Shown one piece after another: positions 1-7,680 of a stretch of DNA of 64,000 nt (within the stretch, counting starts at the first letter, position 1; each line of letters starts with the position of its first letter). The stretch covers positions 806,001 to 870,000 of the forward strand of contig NZ_JBHTBR010000005.1 in the NCBI RefSeq assembly GCF_042665075.1, in the 5' to 3' direction. Both the position numbers and the translations under genes were made by a program. The notes under the pieces are model-generated. The model was given only the letters and a program-made list of their open reading frames with translations, had not been told where the DNA came from and did not search any database. Source of the DNA: Hirschia litorea. GTDB taxonomy: Bacteria > Pseudomonadota > Alphaproteobacteria > Caulobacterales > Hyphomonadaceae.

Positions 1-397
1 GTGTCGCAGGATGATCCCACATGCGTACGTTCATCGCAGGGACCATGAAAACCGGCTTGTCAGTAGCCAGCAAGGTCGTGGTCGCCAGATCGGTAGCAAG
101 CCCAGCGCAGGCCTTAGCCATAAGGTCAGCAGTGGCAGGGCAGACGACTACCAGATCGGTAGAACGTGACAGCTGAATATGGCCCATGTCAGCTTCATCA
201 TCGAGATCAAATAGCTCTGTGAAGACCTTTTCTCCTGAGAGGGCTGAGACCGTCAAAGGCGTTACAAACTCCTGTCCGCTTTTGGTGAGAATGCATCGTG
301 TAGATACATTGTTTCGAGACAATTCTCTAATAAGTTCAAGGCTCTTATAGGCCGCTATGCCGCCACCAATGATGAGGAGTATTGATTTATCAGCCAC
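1..397 (-). CDS. coaBC: CoaBC (Dfp) phosphopantothenoylcysteine decarboxylase/synthase, N-terminal part
   Basis: Coenzyme A synthesis: the N-terminal flavoprotein half decarboxylates 4'-phosphopantothenoylcysteine. Only about 132 residues lie in the window; the gene continues beyond base 1. Translating the minus strand from GTG at 397 gives a flavodoxin-like start with GGGIAAYK (residues 11-18) and the substrate-clamp motif PAMN near the cut end, both typical of the HFCD/Dfp family. A GGAG lies about 10 bases upstream of the GTG, and no ATG is available in frame, so GTG is the chosen start. It is followed at a short distance upstream by ubiB on the same strand, so the two are probably co-transcribed. 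The synthase domain cannot be seen here. Confidence 0.9.
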   Translation of the reverse strand, partial: MADKSILLIIGGGIAAYKSLELIRELSRNNVSTRCILTKSGQEFVTPLTVSALSGEKVFTELFDLDDEADMGHIQLSRSTDLVVVCPATADLMAKACAGLATDLATTTLLATDKPVFMVPAMNVRMWDHPAT

Positions 398-491
398 GGT
401 TCTCGGTCTCCAAAAGGGTCTTCTTGCAGTCTATCTAACGTATTTAAATGAAGAATGCACGGATTGGACCGTATTGATTTTGCCTAATCGC

Positions 492-2039
492 TTAAACGTG
501 AAGTCCCCAGACGTATCCAATCAATCCTGTCAGTGCTGTTCCAAGGATTAATGCGAGTGTCCAAACACCAGAATTTGATCTTTGTTCAATGGGTTTGGGA
601 GGATTTTCTATAGAAATCAAAGCGTTCTCAACTCGGTCCATAAATTGAGGAAGGCGCTTAATCCTGTTTGTGGCTTCATTGGCGACATTCTGCGCAAGCT
701 TTGCAGCTCCCACCGGACCAAATTCCCGCGCGACCCAACGCTCCACAATTGGACGTGCAGATTCCCAAATATCATGCGGAGGATAAATAGAGCGCGCAAC
801 CCCTTCAACCTGTACCATGGTCTTTTGTATTAAAACGAGTTCGGGGCGCATTCTCATTCCAAATTGCTCTGTAATATCAAATAGTTGCATGATTATTCGA
901 CCCATTGGGAGGTCTTCAGCCGTTTGACCATGTATGGGTTCGCCGACCGAGCGGAGAGCTTGCGCAAAATCATCCATTGAATGTTCTGCTGGCACATATC
1001 CGTTTTCAAAGTGCACGCGTGCGAGGCGGGTATAGTTTCGTGTTAGGAAGCCATTTATAATTTCAGCTAAAAACAAGCGTTCAGCTGGGCCAATGCGTCC
1101 CATAATTCCAAAATCTATGAAAGTTAGTTCGTATTCTTCCCCTTCTTTTTCCGGGGGATGAAGGATCATATTGCCTTCATGGATATCCGCATGGAAAAAA
1201 CCGTGGTCAAGAGCGGATGCTAAGAAGCTCCGATTTACCTTATATGCCAAGGCCTTACGGTCTTCATCGCTAATATTCTCCAGCCGTGTCATGGCTTGGC
1301 CATCAATCCACTCAGTCGTTAGGATACGTTTGCTGGTACGTTTCCAATCGACTTTAGGCGCGCCAGCATAGCCATCTATTTTCAGCACTTCTTTAAATTC
1401 AGAAGCAGCACCGGCCTCAAAGCGTAGATCCAGCTCCAATGTTAATGAACGTGCGATGGTTTCGACGGCATCAACCGGTCGTAAACGTCTGGAATCTGGT
1501 GCTATTTTTTCTACCATACGTGCAAGGCGTCGAAGGGCGCGTAATTCCTTCTCAATGTGTTTTTCAACATCTGGCCGCAAGATTTTAAGAGCTTTAAGGC
1601 CGTCTTCCGTCTGTATCTTATGAACTTGGGAGATAGAGGCAGCGGCAATTGGTGCCTCTAACTTTGGAAATAGGTCCGTATATTCGTCACCAAACTCAGC
1701 CTTGAGTGCTTTTTCAGCGAGTGCAATTGAAAAGGGAGGGACACGGTCTTTAAGGCGGGAAAGGTCTTGAGCGTTCTTTATGCCAATAATATCAGGACGT
1801 GTCGCGAGAATTTGTCCTAGTTTGACATAGGCTGGCCCCATTTTTTCAAGAGCAGTTGCAAGGCGCTCACCCGTGCTTTTCTTTTTGCTACCTGCTGAAA
1901 AAAGTCTTAGCACCATGCCGATTATCTTGCCGGGCCAAGGAAGGTGTCGGCGGATATCATCAGGTATCAATACGTCATGTCTGGCAAGTGTCGTTCCCGC
2001 TTTGAATAAGCGGTAATAGTCTGCGATTGCTTTAAACAT
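492..2039 (-). CDS. ubiB: UbiB, ABC1/ADCK-type atypical kinase for ubiquinone synthesis
   Basis: A 515-residue member of the UbiB/ABC1/ADCK protein-kinase-like family, which supports ubiquinone biosynthesis at the inner membrane. The family-defining KxGQ motif is KLGQ at residues 73-76. The kinase-like core follows with an ALKIL lysine strand, a HADIHEGN catalytic-loop equivalent and an IDFG motif. The last 25 residues form a hydrophobic membrane anchor (ALILGTALTGLIGYVWG). It lies just downstream of ubiE with only 6 bases between them, so ubiE-ubiB form an operon that probably runs on into coaBC. The exact biochemical role of UbiB is an ATPase function inferred for the family. Confidence 0.95.
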   Translation of the reverse strand: MFKAIADYYRLFKAGTTLARHDVLIPDDIRRHLPWPGKIIGMVLRLFSAGSKKKSTGERLATALEKMGPAYVKLGQILATRPDIIGIKNAQDLSRLKDRVPPFSIALAEKALKAEFGDEYTDLFPKLEAPIAAASISQVHKIQTEDGLKALKILRPDVEKHIEKELRALRRLARMVEKIAPDSRRLRPVDAVETIARSLTLELDLRFEAGAASEFKEVLKIDGYAGAPKVDWKRTSKRILTTEWIDGQAMTRLENISDEDRKALAYKVNRSFLASALDHGFFHADIHEGNMILHPPEKEGEEYELTFIDFGIMGRIGPAERLFLAEIINGFLTRNYTRLARVHFENGYVPAEHSMDDFAQALRSVGEPIHGQTAEDLPMGRIIMQLFDITEQFGMRMRPELVLIQKTMVQVEGVARSIYPPHDIWESARPIVERWVAREFGPVGAAKLAQNVANEATNRIKRLPQFMDRVENALISIENPPKPIEQRSNSGVWTLALILGTALTGLIGYVWGLHV

Positions 2040-2045
2040 TTCTAG

Positions 2046-2804
2046 TTAGACCGCCCAGCCCGTGTGAAGGGCAGCAACGCCGCCTGTGTAGTTTGTGAAG
2101 GATACGTTGGAAAACCCCGCCTCTTTAATCATGTCGGCGAAGGCATCTTGCTTTGGAAAACAACGAATAGATTCAACAAGATATTGATAACTATCTTTGT
2201 CACCCGTAACGATTTTTCCTAATTGGGGAATGACATTGAAAGAGTACGCATCATAGGCTGCTTGCATTTCTTTCGTGGCCATATGTGAAAATTCCAAACA
2301 CGCAAATCGTCCACCCGGCTTGAGGACGCGACGAAATTCTCGAAGAGCTGCAGGTATATCAACCACATTTCTTATCCCAAAAGAAATAGTGACCACATCG
2401 ACGCATTTGTCGGGGAAGGGCAGATTTGTAGCGTCAGCACATGCCCATATTAGACCGTCATCGCCGCGCTGTTCTAAGCCTGCGAGCAACATATCATCAT
2501 TGATGTCTGTCACGATCGCCATGGCTGGTTCCCCGCCGCGGCGCTTGCGCACCTCTTCTGCTTTCGCGACGAATGCGCGTGCTATATCGCCTGTTCCCCC
2601 TGCGCAATCCAGCAGCAGCTCACCTGGTTGGGGGTTGAGCCGGGCTATCGTATTCGATTTCCAAATACGATGAACACCTGCGGACATGAGATCGTTCATG
2701 AGATCGTATTTTGTAGCAACCGAACGAAAAACACCTTTTACGCGTGAGACTTTTTCTTCTTGAGAGACGTCCTCAAACCCGAATGATACTTTTTCGTCCG
2801 TCAT
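2046..2804 (-). CDS. ubiE: UbiE, demethylmenaquinone/2-methoxy-6-polyprenyl-benzoquinol C-methyltransferase
   Basis: SAM-dependent C-methyltransferase of ubiquinone synthesis, 252 residues from the chosen start. The SAM-binding motif LDCAGGTGDIA is at about residues 65-75, and the UbiE signature SFGIRNV follows. I start at ATG 2804 (MTDEK...) because AGGA sits seven bases upstream. An in-frame ATG at 2834 would add ten residues but has no ribosome site. First gene of the minus-strand ubiE-ubiB run, divergent from mutM, with about 80 bases between the two starts that must hold both promoters. Confidence 0.95.
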   Translation of the reverse strand: MTDEKVSFGFEDVSQEEKVSRVKGVFRSVATKYDLMNDLMSAGVHRIWKSNTIARLNPQPGELLLDCAGGTGDIARAFVAKAEEVRKRRGGEPAMAIVTDINDDMLLAGLEQRGDDGLIWACADATNLPFPDKCVDVVTISFGIRNVVDIPAALREFRRVLKPGGRFACLEFSHMATKEMQAAYDAYSFNVIPQLGKIVTGDKDSYQYLVESIRCFPKQDAFADMIKEAGFSNVSFTNYTGGVAALHTGWAV

Positions 2805-2886
2805 CGATTTATCCTGTAGGCCGATTTTATGCATTTTCTAATATGCACCATAGGCGAAGCTTTGCTAGCACGCTATAGCTAGTTCC

Positions 2887-3732
2887 ATGCCAGAGCTGCC
2901 TGAAGTTGAGACTGTTCGCCGCGGATTATCTCCCGCAATGGAAGGTCGCGCCATAGAGCGCGTTGAATTGCGCCGTGCAGATTTGCGTTTTCCCTTTGCT
3001 GATAGATTTGCAGAGCGCCTGAAAGGGGTTCGTATTGAACGGCTTGGGCGGCGTGCGAAGTTTCTTATGGCGCAATTGTCCAGTGGTGAAGTGTTGACCA
3101 TGCATTTGGGAATGACAGGGCGCTTTTCTATTGAAGGGAAGGGGTTTGAGGCTTTTGCTCATTCTGTAAGTAATAACGTTATTCATGATCACGTTGTTTT
3201 TCATATGGAAGGTGGTGTGACTGTAACGTTTAACGACCCGCGTCGGTTTGGGTTTATGGAATTATATGGTGTCGGCGAGGCGGAAAAATCCAAGCGATTT
3301 GCTGAATTGGGGCCCGAGCCTTTGTCCAATTCGTTCTCATCGGCCTATTTGAGTGAAATTTTAAAAAATAAATCTTCGCCTATTAAATCGGCACTTCTGG
3401 ATCAGCGTATCGTTGCGGGGTTGGGGAATATATATGTGTGCGAAGCGTTATTTCGTTCAGGTATTTCGCCCGTGCGTAAGTCATCGACTATAGCGGGGAA
3501 AAGGGCTGAAAAACTTGTCCCCGTCATAAAGGATGTCATTCGCGAGGCGATTGATGCGGGAGGATCGTCGATTTCAGATTTTGCTCAAACCGATGGTAAA
3601 CTGGGTTATTTTCAGCATAGTTTTTTGGTTTACGGCCAAGAGGGTAAAGCATGTAAAATTTGCGATACGCCGATTATGCGCATTAGCCAGTCGGGTCGGT
3701 CGACTTTTTACTGCACGAATTGTCAGAAGTAA
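2887..3732 (+). CDS. mutM: MutM (Fpg), formamidopyrimidine-DNA glycosylase
   Basis: Base-excision repair enzyme that removes 8-oxoguanine and other oxidised purines and nicks the abasic site. The 281-residue product begins MPELPEVETVRRGL; Pro2 and Glu3 are the catalytic residues after removal of Met. The FNDPRRFGF motif is in mid-protein. The C-terminal zinc finger is complete, with Cys256, Cys259, Cys276 and Cys279. It is divergent from ubiE and is followed at 88 bases by an exported protein of unknown role. Confidence 0.97.
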   Translation: MPELPEVETVRRGLSPAMEGRAIERVELRRADLRFPFADRFAERLKGVRIERLGRRAKFLMAQLSSGEVLTMHLGMTGRFSIEGKGFEAFAHSVSNNVIHDHVVFHMEGGVTVTFNDPRRFGFMELYGVGEAEKSKRFAELGPEPLSNSFSSAYLSEILKNKSSPIKSALLDQRIVAGLGNIYVCEALFRSGISPVRKSSTIAGKRAEKLVPVIKDVIREAIDAGGSSISDFAQTDGKLGYFQHSFLVYGQEGKACKICDTPIMRISQSGRSTFYCTNCQK

Positions 3733-3820
3733 TGTTTTGAAAAGGTGATACCATTAAAAGGTGACCTTAGCGTCATCTTGGTCTATATCTGGCCGAAGGG
3801 TAAAACGGGAAGGGCTGAAG

Positions 3821-4225
3821 ATGTGTTTTGGAGCATCAGGCTTACGCCGGCAATTAATATCGTGGTTTGCAGCTCTTGTATTTTTGATGAGTTTTGCTGT
3901 ACCAGCCAGCGCAGTAGATTTTTTAGAAACAATTCAGGATATTCCGTTGCCGGTTGGTTTTGTCGAGCTGGGGGACCCTGTGGAGTTTGAAACGCCATTT
4001 GGCCGAATTGTTGAAACATCGGCCGAGGGTGCAGGAACAATTGATCAGTCTATTGATTATTATAAAGCGTCTCTTCCAGCATTTGGGTGGGCGCTTGTTG
4101 GGGGTCCCTTGGTGTTCGAGCGTGCAAATGAGCGTTTGTATATCAGTGTGAGCCAATTGGATGTTGTAACTCACGTGGATTTTAAACTCGTGGTGCGACC
4201 AGCATCTTCAAAAATGAATGACTAA
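3821..4225 (+). CDS. Exported protein of unknown function
   Basis: A 134-residue protein with an N-terminal hydrophobic segment (ISWFAALVFLMSFAVPASA) ending in an AxA-type signal-peptidase site, so the mature part is probably periplasmic. The mature part starts VDFLETIQDIPLPVGFVEL and holds alternating short strands. I recognise no named family. An upstream in-frame start at 3761 would place 20 polar residues before the signal peptide, so I prefer ATG 3821, preceded by a purine-rich GGGAAGGG. It sits between mutM and the enoyl-CoA hydratase on the same strand, 49 bases from the latter. Confidence 0.75.
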   Translation: MCFGASGLRRQLISWFAALVFLMSFAVPASAVDFLETIQDIPLPVGFVELGDPVEFETPFGRIVETSAEGAGTIDQSIDYYKASLPAFGWALVGGPLVFERANERLYISVSQLDVVTHVDFKLVVRPASSKMND

Positions 4226-4274
4226 GCGACCTTGTGTGCATTTTATACGCCGAGTTTCGTAAGGAGAGGCTTTT

Positions 4275-5060
4275 ATGAGCTATAAGTTGATTGAAACAAA
4301 CCTTGATGAAGTAACGGGCGTTGCCAGCATCGTACTTAATCGTCCAGAGCAGCGGAACGCGCTCTCCAGTGAGCTGATGACAGAATTAAGTGAGGCGATC
4401 GAGCACTTCGAGGGCCTCCCTGTCGTCGGGTGTATTGTTATTTCTGGTAAGGGCGGAAAAGCTTTTGCGGGTGGTGCCGATATTAAAGAAATGGCGGGCC
4501 GCACTTATTCGCAAAACTATAAAGACAATTTCATTACAGCTAATTGGGAGCGTGTTGCTCAGTGCCGTAAGCCAACAATTGCTGCGGTATCAGGTTACGC
4601 GCTTGGTGGTGGATGTGAATTGGCAATGATGTGCGATATTATTGTTGCGGGTGAAAATGCTAAATTCGGACAGCCGGAAATAAATTTAGCGCTATTGCCT
4701 GGTGCAGGTGGAACACAACGTCTTACGCGGTTCATCGGAAAATCAACTGCGATGGATATGTGTTTGACGGGGCGTATGTTGACTGCTGCTGAAGCTTTGT
4801 CTCTGGGGTTAGTGTCTCGCGTTGTGCCAACAGATGAGCTAATGGACCTCGCTTTGGATATGGCAAAAACGATTGCAAGCAAATCGCGCATGACGGCTAT
4901 GATGGTGAAAGAAGCAGTGAATACAGCCTATGAAACGTCTCTGTCACAGGGTGTTTTGTTTGAAAGACGTGCTTTTCACTCTGTTTTTGCGACAGGAGAT
5001 GCAAAAGAAGGTATGACAGCTTTCACTGAAAATCGCCCGCCACGGTGGGACAATAAGTAA
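4275..5060 (+). CDS. Enoyl-CoA hydratase
   Basis: Crotonase-family enzyme, 261 residues, predicted to hydrate trans-2-enoyl-CoA in beta-oxidation. The oxyanion-hole stretch AFAGGADIKEM and the block GGGCELAM...FGQPEINLALLPGAGGTQRL are present, and both catalytic glutamates (in GGCE and QPE) are conserved, which favours a true short-chain hydratase. The C-terminus FTENRPPRW is typical. ATG 4275 has AAGGAGAGG upstream at good spacing. It lies between an exported protein and rpsT, an order familiar near dnaA in Caulobacterales. Confidence 0.93.
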   Translation: MSYKLIETNLDEVTGVASIVLNRPEQRNALSSELMTELSEAIEHFEGLPVVGCIVISGKGGKAFAGGADIKEMAGRTYSQNYKDNFITANWERVAQCRKPTIAAVSGYALGGGCELAMMCDIIVAGENAKFGQPEINLALLPGAGGTQRLTRFIGKSTAMDMCLTGRMLTAAEALSLGLVSRVVPTDELMDLALDMAKTIASKSRMTAMMVKEAVNTAYETSLSQGVLFERRAFHSVFATGDAKEGMTAFTENRPPRWDNK

Positions 5061-5082
5061 ATTGAAGTGGTGATTACAGAAT

Positions 5083-5105
5083 GAATCGAAAGAATCTGAA
5101 GATTC
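5083..5105. promoter_or_regulatory. Cluster of three GANTC sites upstream of rpsT
   Basis: GAATC at 5083-5087, GAATC at 5092-5096 and GATTC at 5101-5105. GANTC is the CcrM methylation target in Alphaproteobacteria. The sites lie about 110 bases ahead of rpsT, between it and the hydratase. The last two can also pair as a small GAATC/GATTC hairpin. That they act as a methylation-sensitive control element is inference. Confidence 0.4.
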
Positions 5106-5212
5106 AACGTTGACGAAAAAATCACCTGTTGGTATCTACGCCCTTCCGATGAGTGTGTCTGGACTGTGACAGGCTCATCAAATCCTTTTTTTATGTTCGG
5201 AGACTGCTCTAT

Positions 5213-5476
5213 ATGGCCAATACTAGTTCCGCCAAAAAAATGGTACGTAAAATCGCCCGGCGGACGGCTGTTAACAAGAATCGCCGTTCTCGTGTACGTA
5301 CATACATTCGTCGTGTTGAAGAAGCTATCTCAGGTGGTGACAAGAAGGTTGCTGAAGCAGCGCTTCACAGTGCAGAGCCTGAAATTATGCGTGCGGTAAG
5401 CAAAGGCATTATCCACCGTAACACTGGCTCTCGTAAGGTGTCTCGTTTGGCATCTCGCGTTAAGGCGATGGCATAA
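5213..5476 (+). CDS. rpsT: 30S ribosomal protein S20
   Basis: S20 binds 16S rRNA early in small-subunit assembly. The 87-residue product starts MANTSSAKKMVRKIARR, is rich in Lys and Arg, and contains the S20 signature GIIHRNTGSRKVSRLASR near its end. The ATG at 5213 has CGGAG about ten bases upstream; the longer reading frame from 5153 adds 20 residues with no similarity to S20. Followed by a strong hairpin terminator at 5510. Confidence 0.97.
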   Translation: MANTSSAKKMVRKIARRTAVNKNRRSRVRTYIRRVEEAISGGDKKVAEAALHSAEPEIMRAVSKGIIHRNTGSRKVSRLASRVKAMA

Positions 5477-5509
5477 GTCAAACTGGATCGTTTAGGTCTG
5501 GAATTATAG

Positions 5510-5537
5510 AGGCAGGCTTCGGTCTGCCTTTATTTTT
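5510..5537 (+). terminator. Rho-independent terminator of rpsT
   Basis: Stem AGGCAG / CTGCCT (5510-5515 with 5524-5529), extended inward by a G-T pair and a C-G pair closing a TTCG tetraloop, followed by a T-rich run TTTATTTTT. This is a textbook intrinsic terminator 34 bases after the rpsT stop. Confidence 0.85.
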
Positions 5538-5973
5538 GCAATAAATTTGCTAGTAGCAATATCCAGAGGTTTTGTGAGGGTGTGCTGAGAAAAAACAGGC
5601 TTCCTATCTTGTAAATATAAAGTAAATGGCGCAGCCGATTCGTGTGGATAACTCGTCCGTATGCTGTGTGAATATTTTTCAAAAAAAGACACTTTTTTTG
5701 CTTGCGTTTTTCTAGTTTTTTCCAACTCTCTGGAATCTATTCACTTTTTAAATTTCTTCCCGATTTGACAAAAAAATCTTTGGGTTCGTAGTGCGATTAC
5801 CTGTGAATATGCGTTGACGAGTAAGGTTAATTTTGGTGAATATCTCCATCTCAGAGAGTTTCTCCCTGCACCGCAGAAGGACGCCACGCACCACTTGTTC
5901 ATGGGTGTGAACAGGAGTGGTTTGTCTAAAATAATTGCGGGTAGGGAAAGAGCAAATATAAGAATTTGGGGCT
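5538..5973. other. dnaA upstream region with DnaA box and AT-rich tract
   Basis: About 435 bases without a gene. It holds the perfect DnaA box TGTGGATAA at 5643-5651. A TGTGGGTAA near-match at 5973-5981 overlaps the dnaA start. Two TGTGAATAT half-matches and two GANTC sites (5637, 5733) are also present. From about 5670 to 5775 the sequence is strongly AT-rich with several A and T runs. This could be the dnaA promoter with autoregulation, or part of an origin; I cannot tell which from sequence alone. I see no open frame with coding character. Confidence 0.5.
5643..5651 (-). promoter_or_regulatory. Consensus DnaA box
   Basis: TGTGGATAA, the reverse complement of the consensus TTATCCACA with no mismatch, 340 bases upstream of dnaA and immediately before a long AT-rich stretch. 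DnaA binding here would suit autoregulation or origin function. Confidence 0.7.
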
Positions 5974-5982
5974 GTGGGTAAG

Positions 5983-7479
5983 ATGGATAACCAAACGAAA
6001 ATAGACTCTATGCCACTATTAAGTGACATAGAGATGCAAACTGAATTACTTTCCGAAGGCGGGCGTGGTCCTGTCATTTGGGGTGATGTACGTTCAAAAC
6101 TGCGCGATGTGTATGGCGCAAGTACATTTGACAAATGGATGTCATCCTTAGTCTTTGTGGCTGAGGTTGACGGTAGTGTAATTTTGGCAACGGAATCCAA
6201 ATTGGACCGTGAGCGCATTGAGCGCGATTACATGAGAAATATCATTGGCGTATGGACCGCATTAGATCCTAAGACGCGTCCAGTAACTTTGGTTGCGGAT
6301 GCTGATCTTCCTGTGGATCTTAAAACGCTCGCTAAAGCAAATCGCGCAAGCCAAGAGACAAGCCTACAAAGTGTGGCGCCTCTATCAGTTGTGCAATCTG
6401 ATGAAGTAGAGGCGGAAGACTTCACACAAGGTGTGGACCTCACGCAAACCTTCGACACATTGGTTGTGGGCGAAAGCAATCAATTAGCGGCGAATATCGC
6501 GCGTAAAGTCGCGGCGGGTATTGTTGGTCCGGTATCTGTGGTGCTCTTTTATGGTGCGCATGGTGTTGGTAAGACGCATTTGCTGCGCGCTATCAAGCAC
6601 GATTGCGCGGTTCAAGGTGGTAAGAAATCTGCTGTATATATGAGTGCAGAAGATTTTATGCTTACGTTTGTGGAGGGCGTGCGCCAGAAAGATACTAGTG
6701 CGCAACGTAATCGTATTCGCAATGCAGACATTGTATTGCTTGATGATCTTCAGTTGATCACATCACGCGCTGCAACACTAAAAGAGTTTTTCCAACATCT
6801 TCGTGCTGTAATAGCCAATGGCGGAAAAGTTGTCTTGTCAGCCGATGCAGCTCCTACGCGCTTGGAGTGTCTCGATGATCGTATGCGGGATGATATTCAA
6901 GGTGGTGTAGTTGTTGAGGTACACCGCCCTGAAATAGAGATGCGTGCTGAGATTATCCGTTCGAAAATTGAAATCATTCAGCAGGATTTCCCTGAATTTG
7001 AGCTTGAGGAAGCTTGGATAAATTTGATGGCTGAGCGTTTGACTGCTTCTGGGCGCGCATTATACGGCGCTGTTCGGAATGTGTTCGCGGGAACTGTTCT
7101 TGCGAATAAGCCTGTTACTGAGGCGGCAGTTGAAAATGCAATCCGACTTATTGTTGGTGAGCGTCGTGCACCTAAGATTGACACGATCAAAGATGTGGTC
7201 GCGAAATTTTACGGCATAACGAAAGCTGACTTGGATGCGGCTTCACGTCGTCGCAATCTGGCGCAGCCTCGTCAGGTTGCTATGTATTTCTGTCGTGAGT
7301 TGACGACTTGCTCATATCCCTTGATCGGCTTTAACTTTGGAAAGCGGGATCACACGACAGTTATTTATGCTTGCCGTAAAGTTTTGGAGCGGAAAGAGGA
7401 AGAGCCAGATTTGCATGAGGAGCTGGCTAAGCTTCAGCATCAAATTTTGGATGATCCACGAAATCAGCAGTTCACTTAA
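5983..7479 (+). CDS. dnaA: DnaA, chromosomal replication initiator
   Basis: AAA+ ATPase that binds DnaA boxes and opens the origin; 498 residues from ATG 5983. A GTG at 5974 is the alternative start, but its purine run is too close. Walker A is GAHGVGKTH, Walker B is LLDDLQ, and the sensor 2 Arg is kept in ASGRALYGAVRN. Domain IV carries the signature IGFNFGKRDHTTVIYA, a variant of the usual FGGRDHTTVLHA. Odd: box VII reads DRMRDDIQGG where relatives have DRLRSRLQGG or DRLKSRFGWG. The residue matching the E. coli arginine finger Arg285 is therefore Asp (codon 6892-6894). The next gene is dnaN, 201 bases on. Confidence 0.95.
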   Translation: MDNQTKIDSMPLLSDIEMQTELLSEGGRGPVIWGDVRSKLRDVYGASTFDKWMSSLVFVAEVDGSVILATESKLDRERIERDYMRNIIGVWTALDPKTRPVTLVADADLPVDLKTLAKANRASQETSLQSVAPLSVVQSDEVEAEDFTQGVDLTQTFDTLVVGESNQLAANIARKVAAGIVGPVSVVLFYGAHGVGKTHLLRAIKHDCAVQGGKKSAVYMSAEDFMLTFVEGVRQKDTSAQRNRIRNADIVLLDDLQLITSRAATLKEFFQHLRAVIANGGKVVLSADAAPTRLECLDDRMRDDIQGGVVVEVHRPEIEMRAEIIRSKIEIIQQDFPEFELEEAWINLMAERLTASGRALYGAVRNVFAGTVLANKPVTEAAVENAIRLIVGERRAPKIDTIKDVVAKFYGITKADLDAASRRRNLAQPRQVAMYFCRELTTCSYPLIGFNFGKRDHTTVIYACRKVLERKEEEPDLHEELAKLQHQILDDPRNQQFT

Positions 7480-7581
7480 GTCCTAAATTTAGGTGATTTG
7501 CATGAGAAGGAGGCTTTTCGTCAGTATTTTTGAATATTGACGCAAGTAAAGGCTTCCCTCACACAAAAAATTAGATATGGT

Positions 7582-7611
7582 TTCGGCCCGTCCTATAAAG
7601 GGCGGGCCGAA
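7582..7611. repeat. 12-bp inverted repeat between dnaA and dnaN
   Basis: Arms TTCGGCCCGTCC (7582-7593) and GGGCGGGCCGAA (7600-7611) pair along all 12 positions with one G-T pair, around the loop TATAAA. The right arm is followed by ATTCACATGG, not by a T run, so it is not a standard intrinsic terminator on the plus strand. It lies 70 bases before the dnaN start and would be in the dnaN leader if dnaA and dnaN are co-transcribed. Confidence 0.7.
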
Positions 7612-7680
7612 TTCACATGGGTCAACGCATAGTCGGTATTCTCCTTCTGTGTCTGGCCGTTCCAAAGCAGGTGACTGCAT

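Noticed and set aside
357..551. Open frame of 64 codons on the plus strand at the left edge
   Set aside because: It overlaps the coaBC and ubiB ends on the opposite strand, has no ribosome site and no recognisable product.
5409..5417. TTATCCACC, one mismatch from a DnaA box
   Set aside because: It lies inside rpsT and encodes the conserved S20 GIIHRN segment, so the protein sequence explains it.
5637..5737. Two GANTC sites (5637, 5733) in the dnaA leader
   Set aside because: About two such sites are expected by chance in 500 bases; no clustering, unlike the rpsT group.
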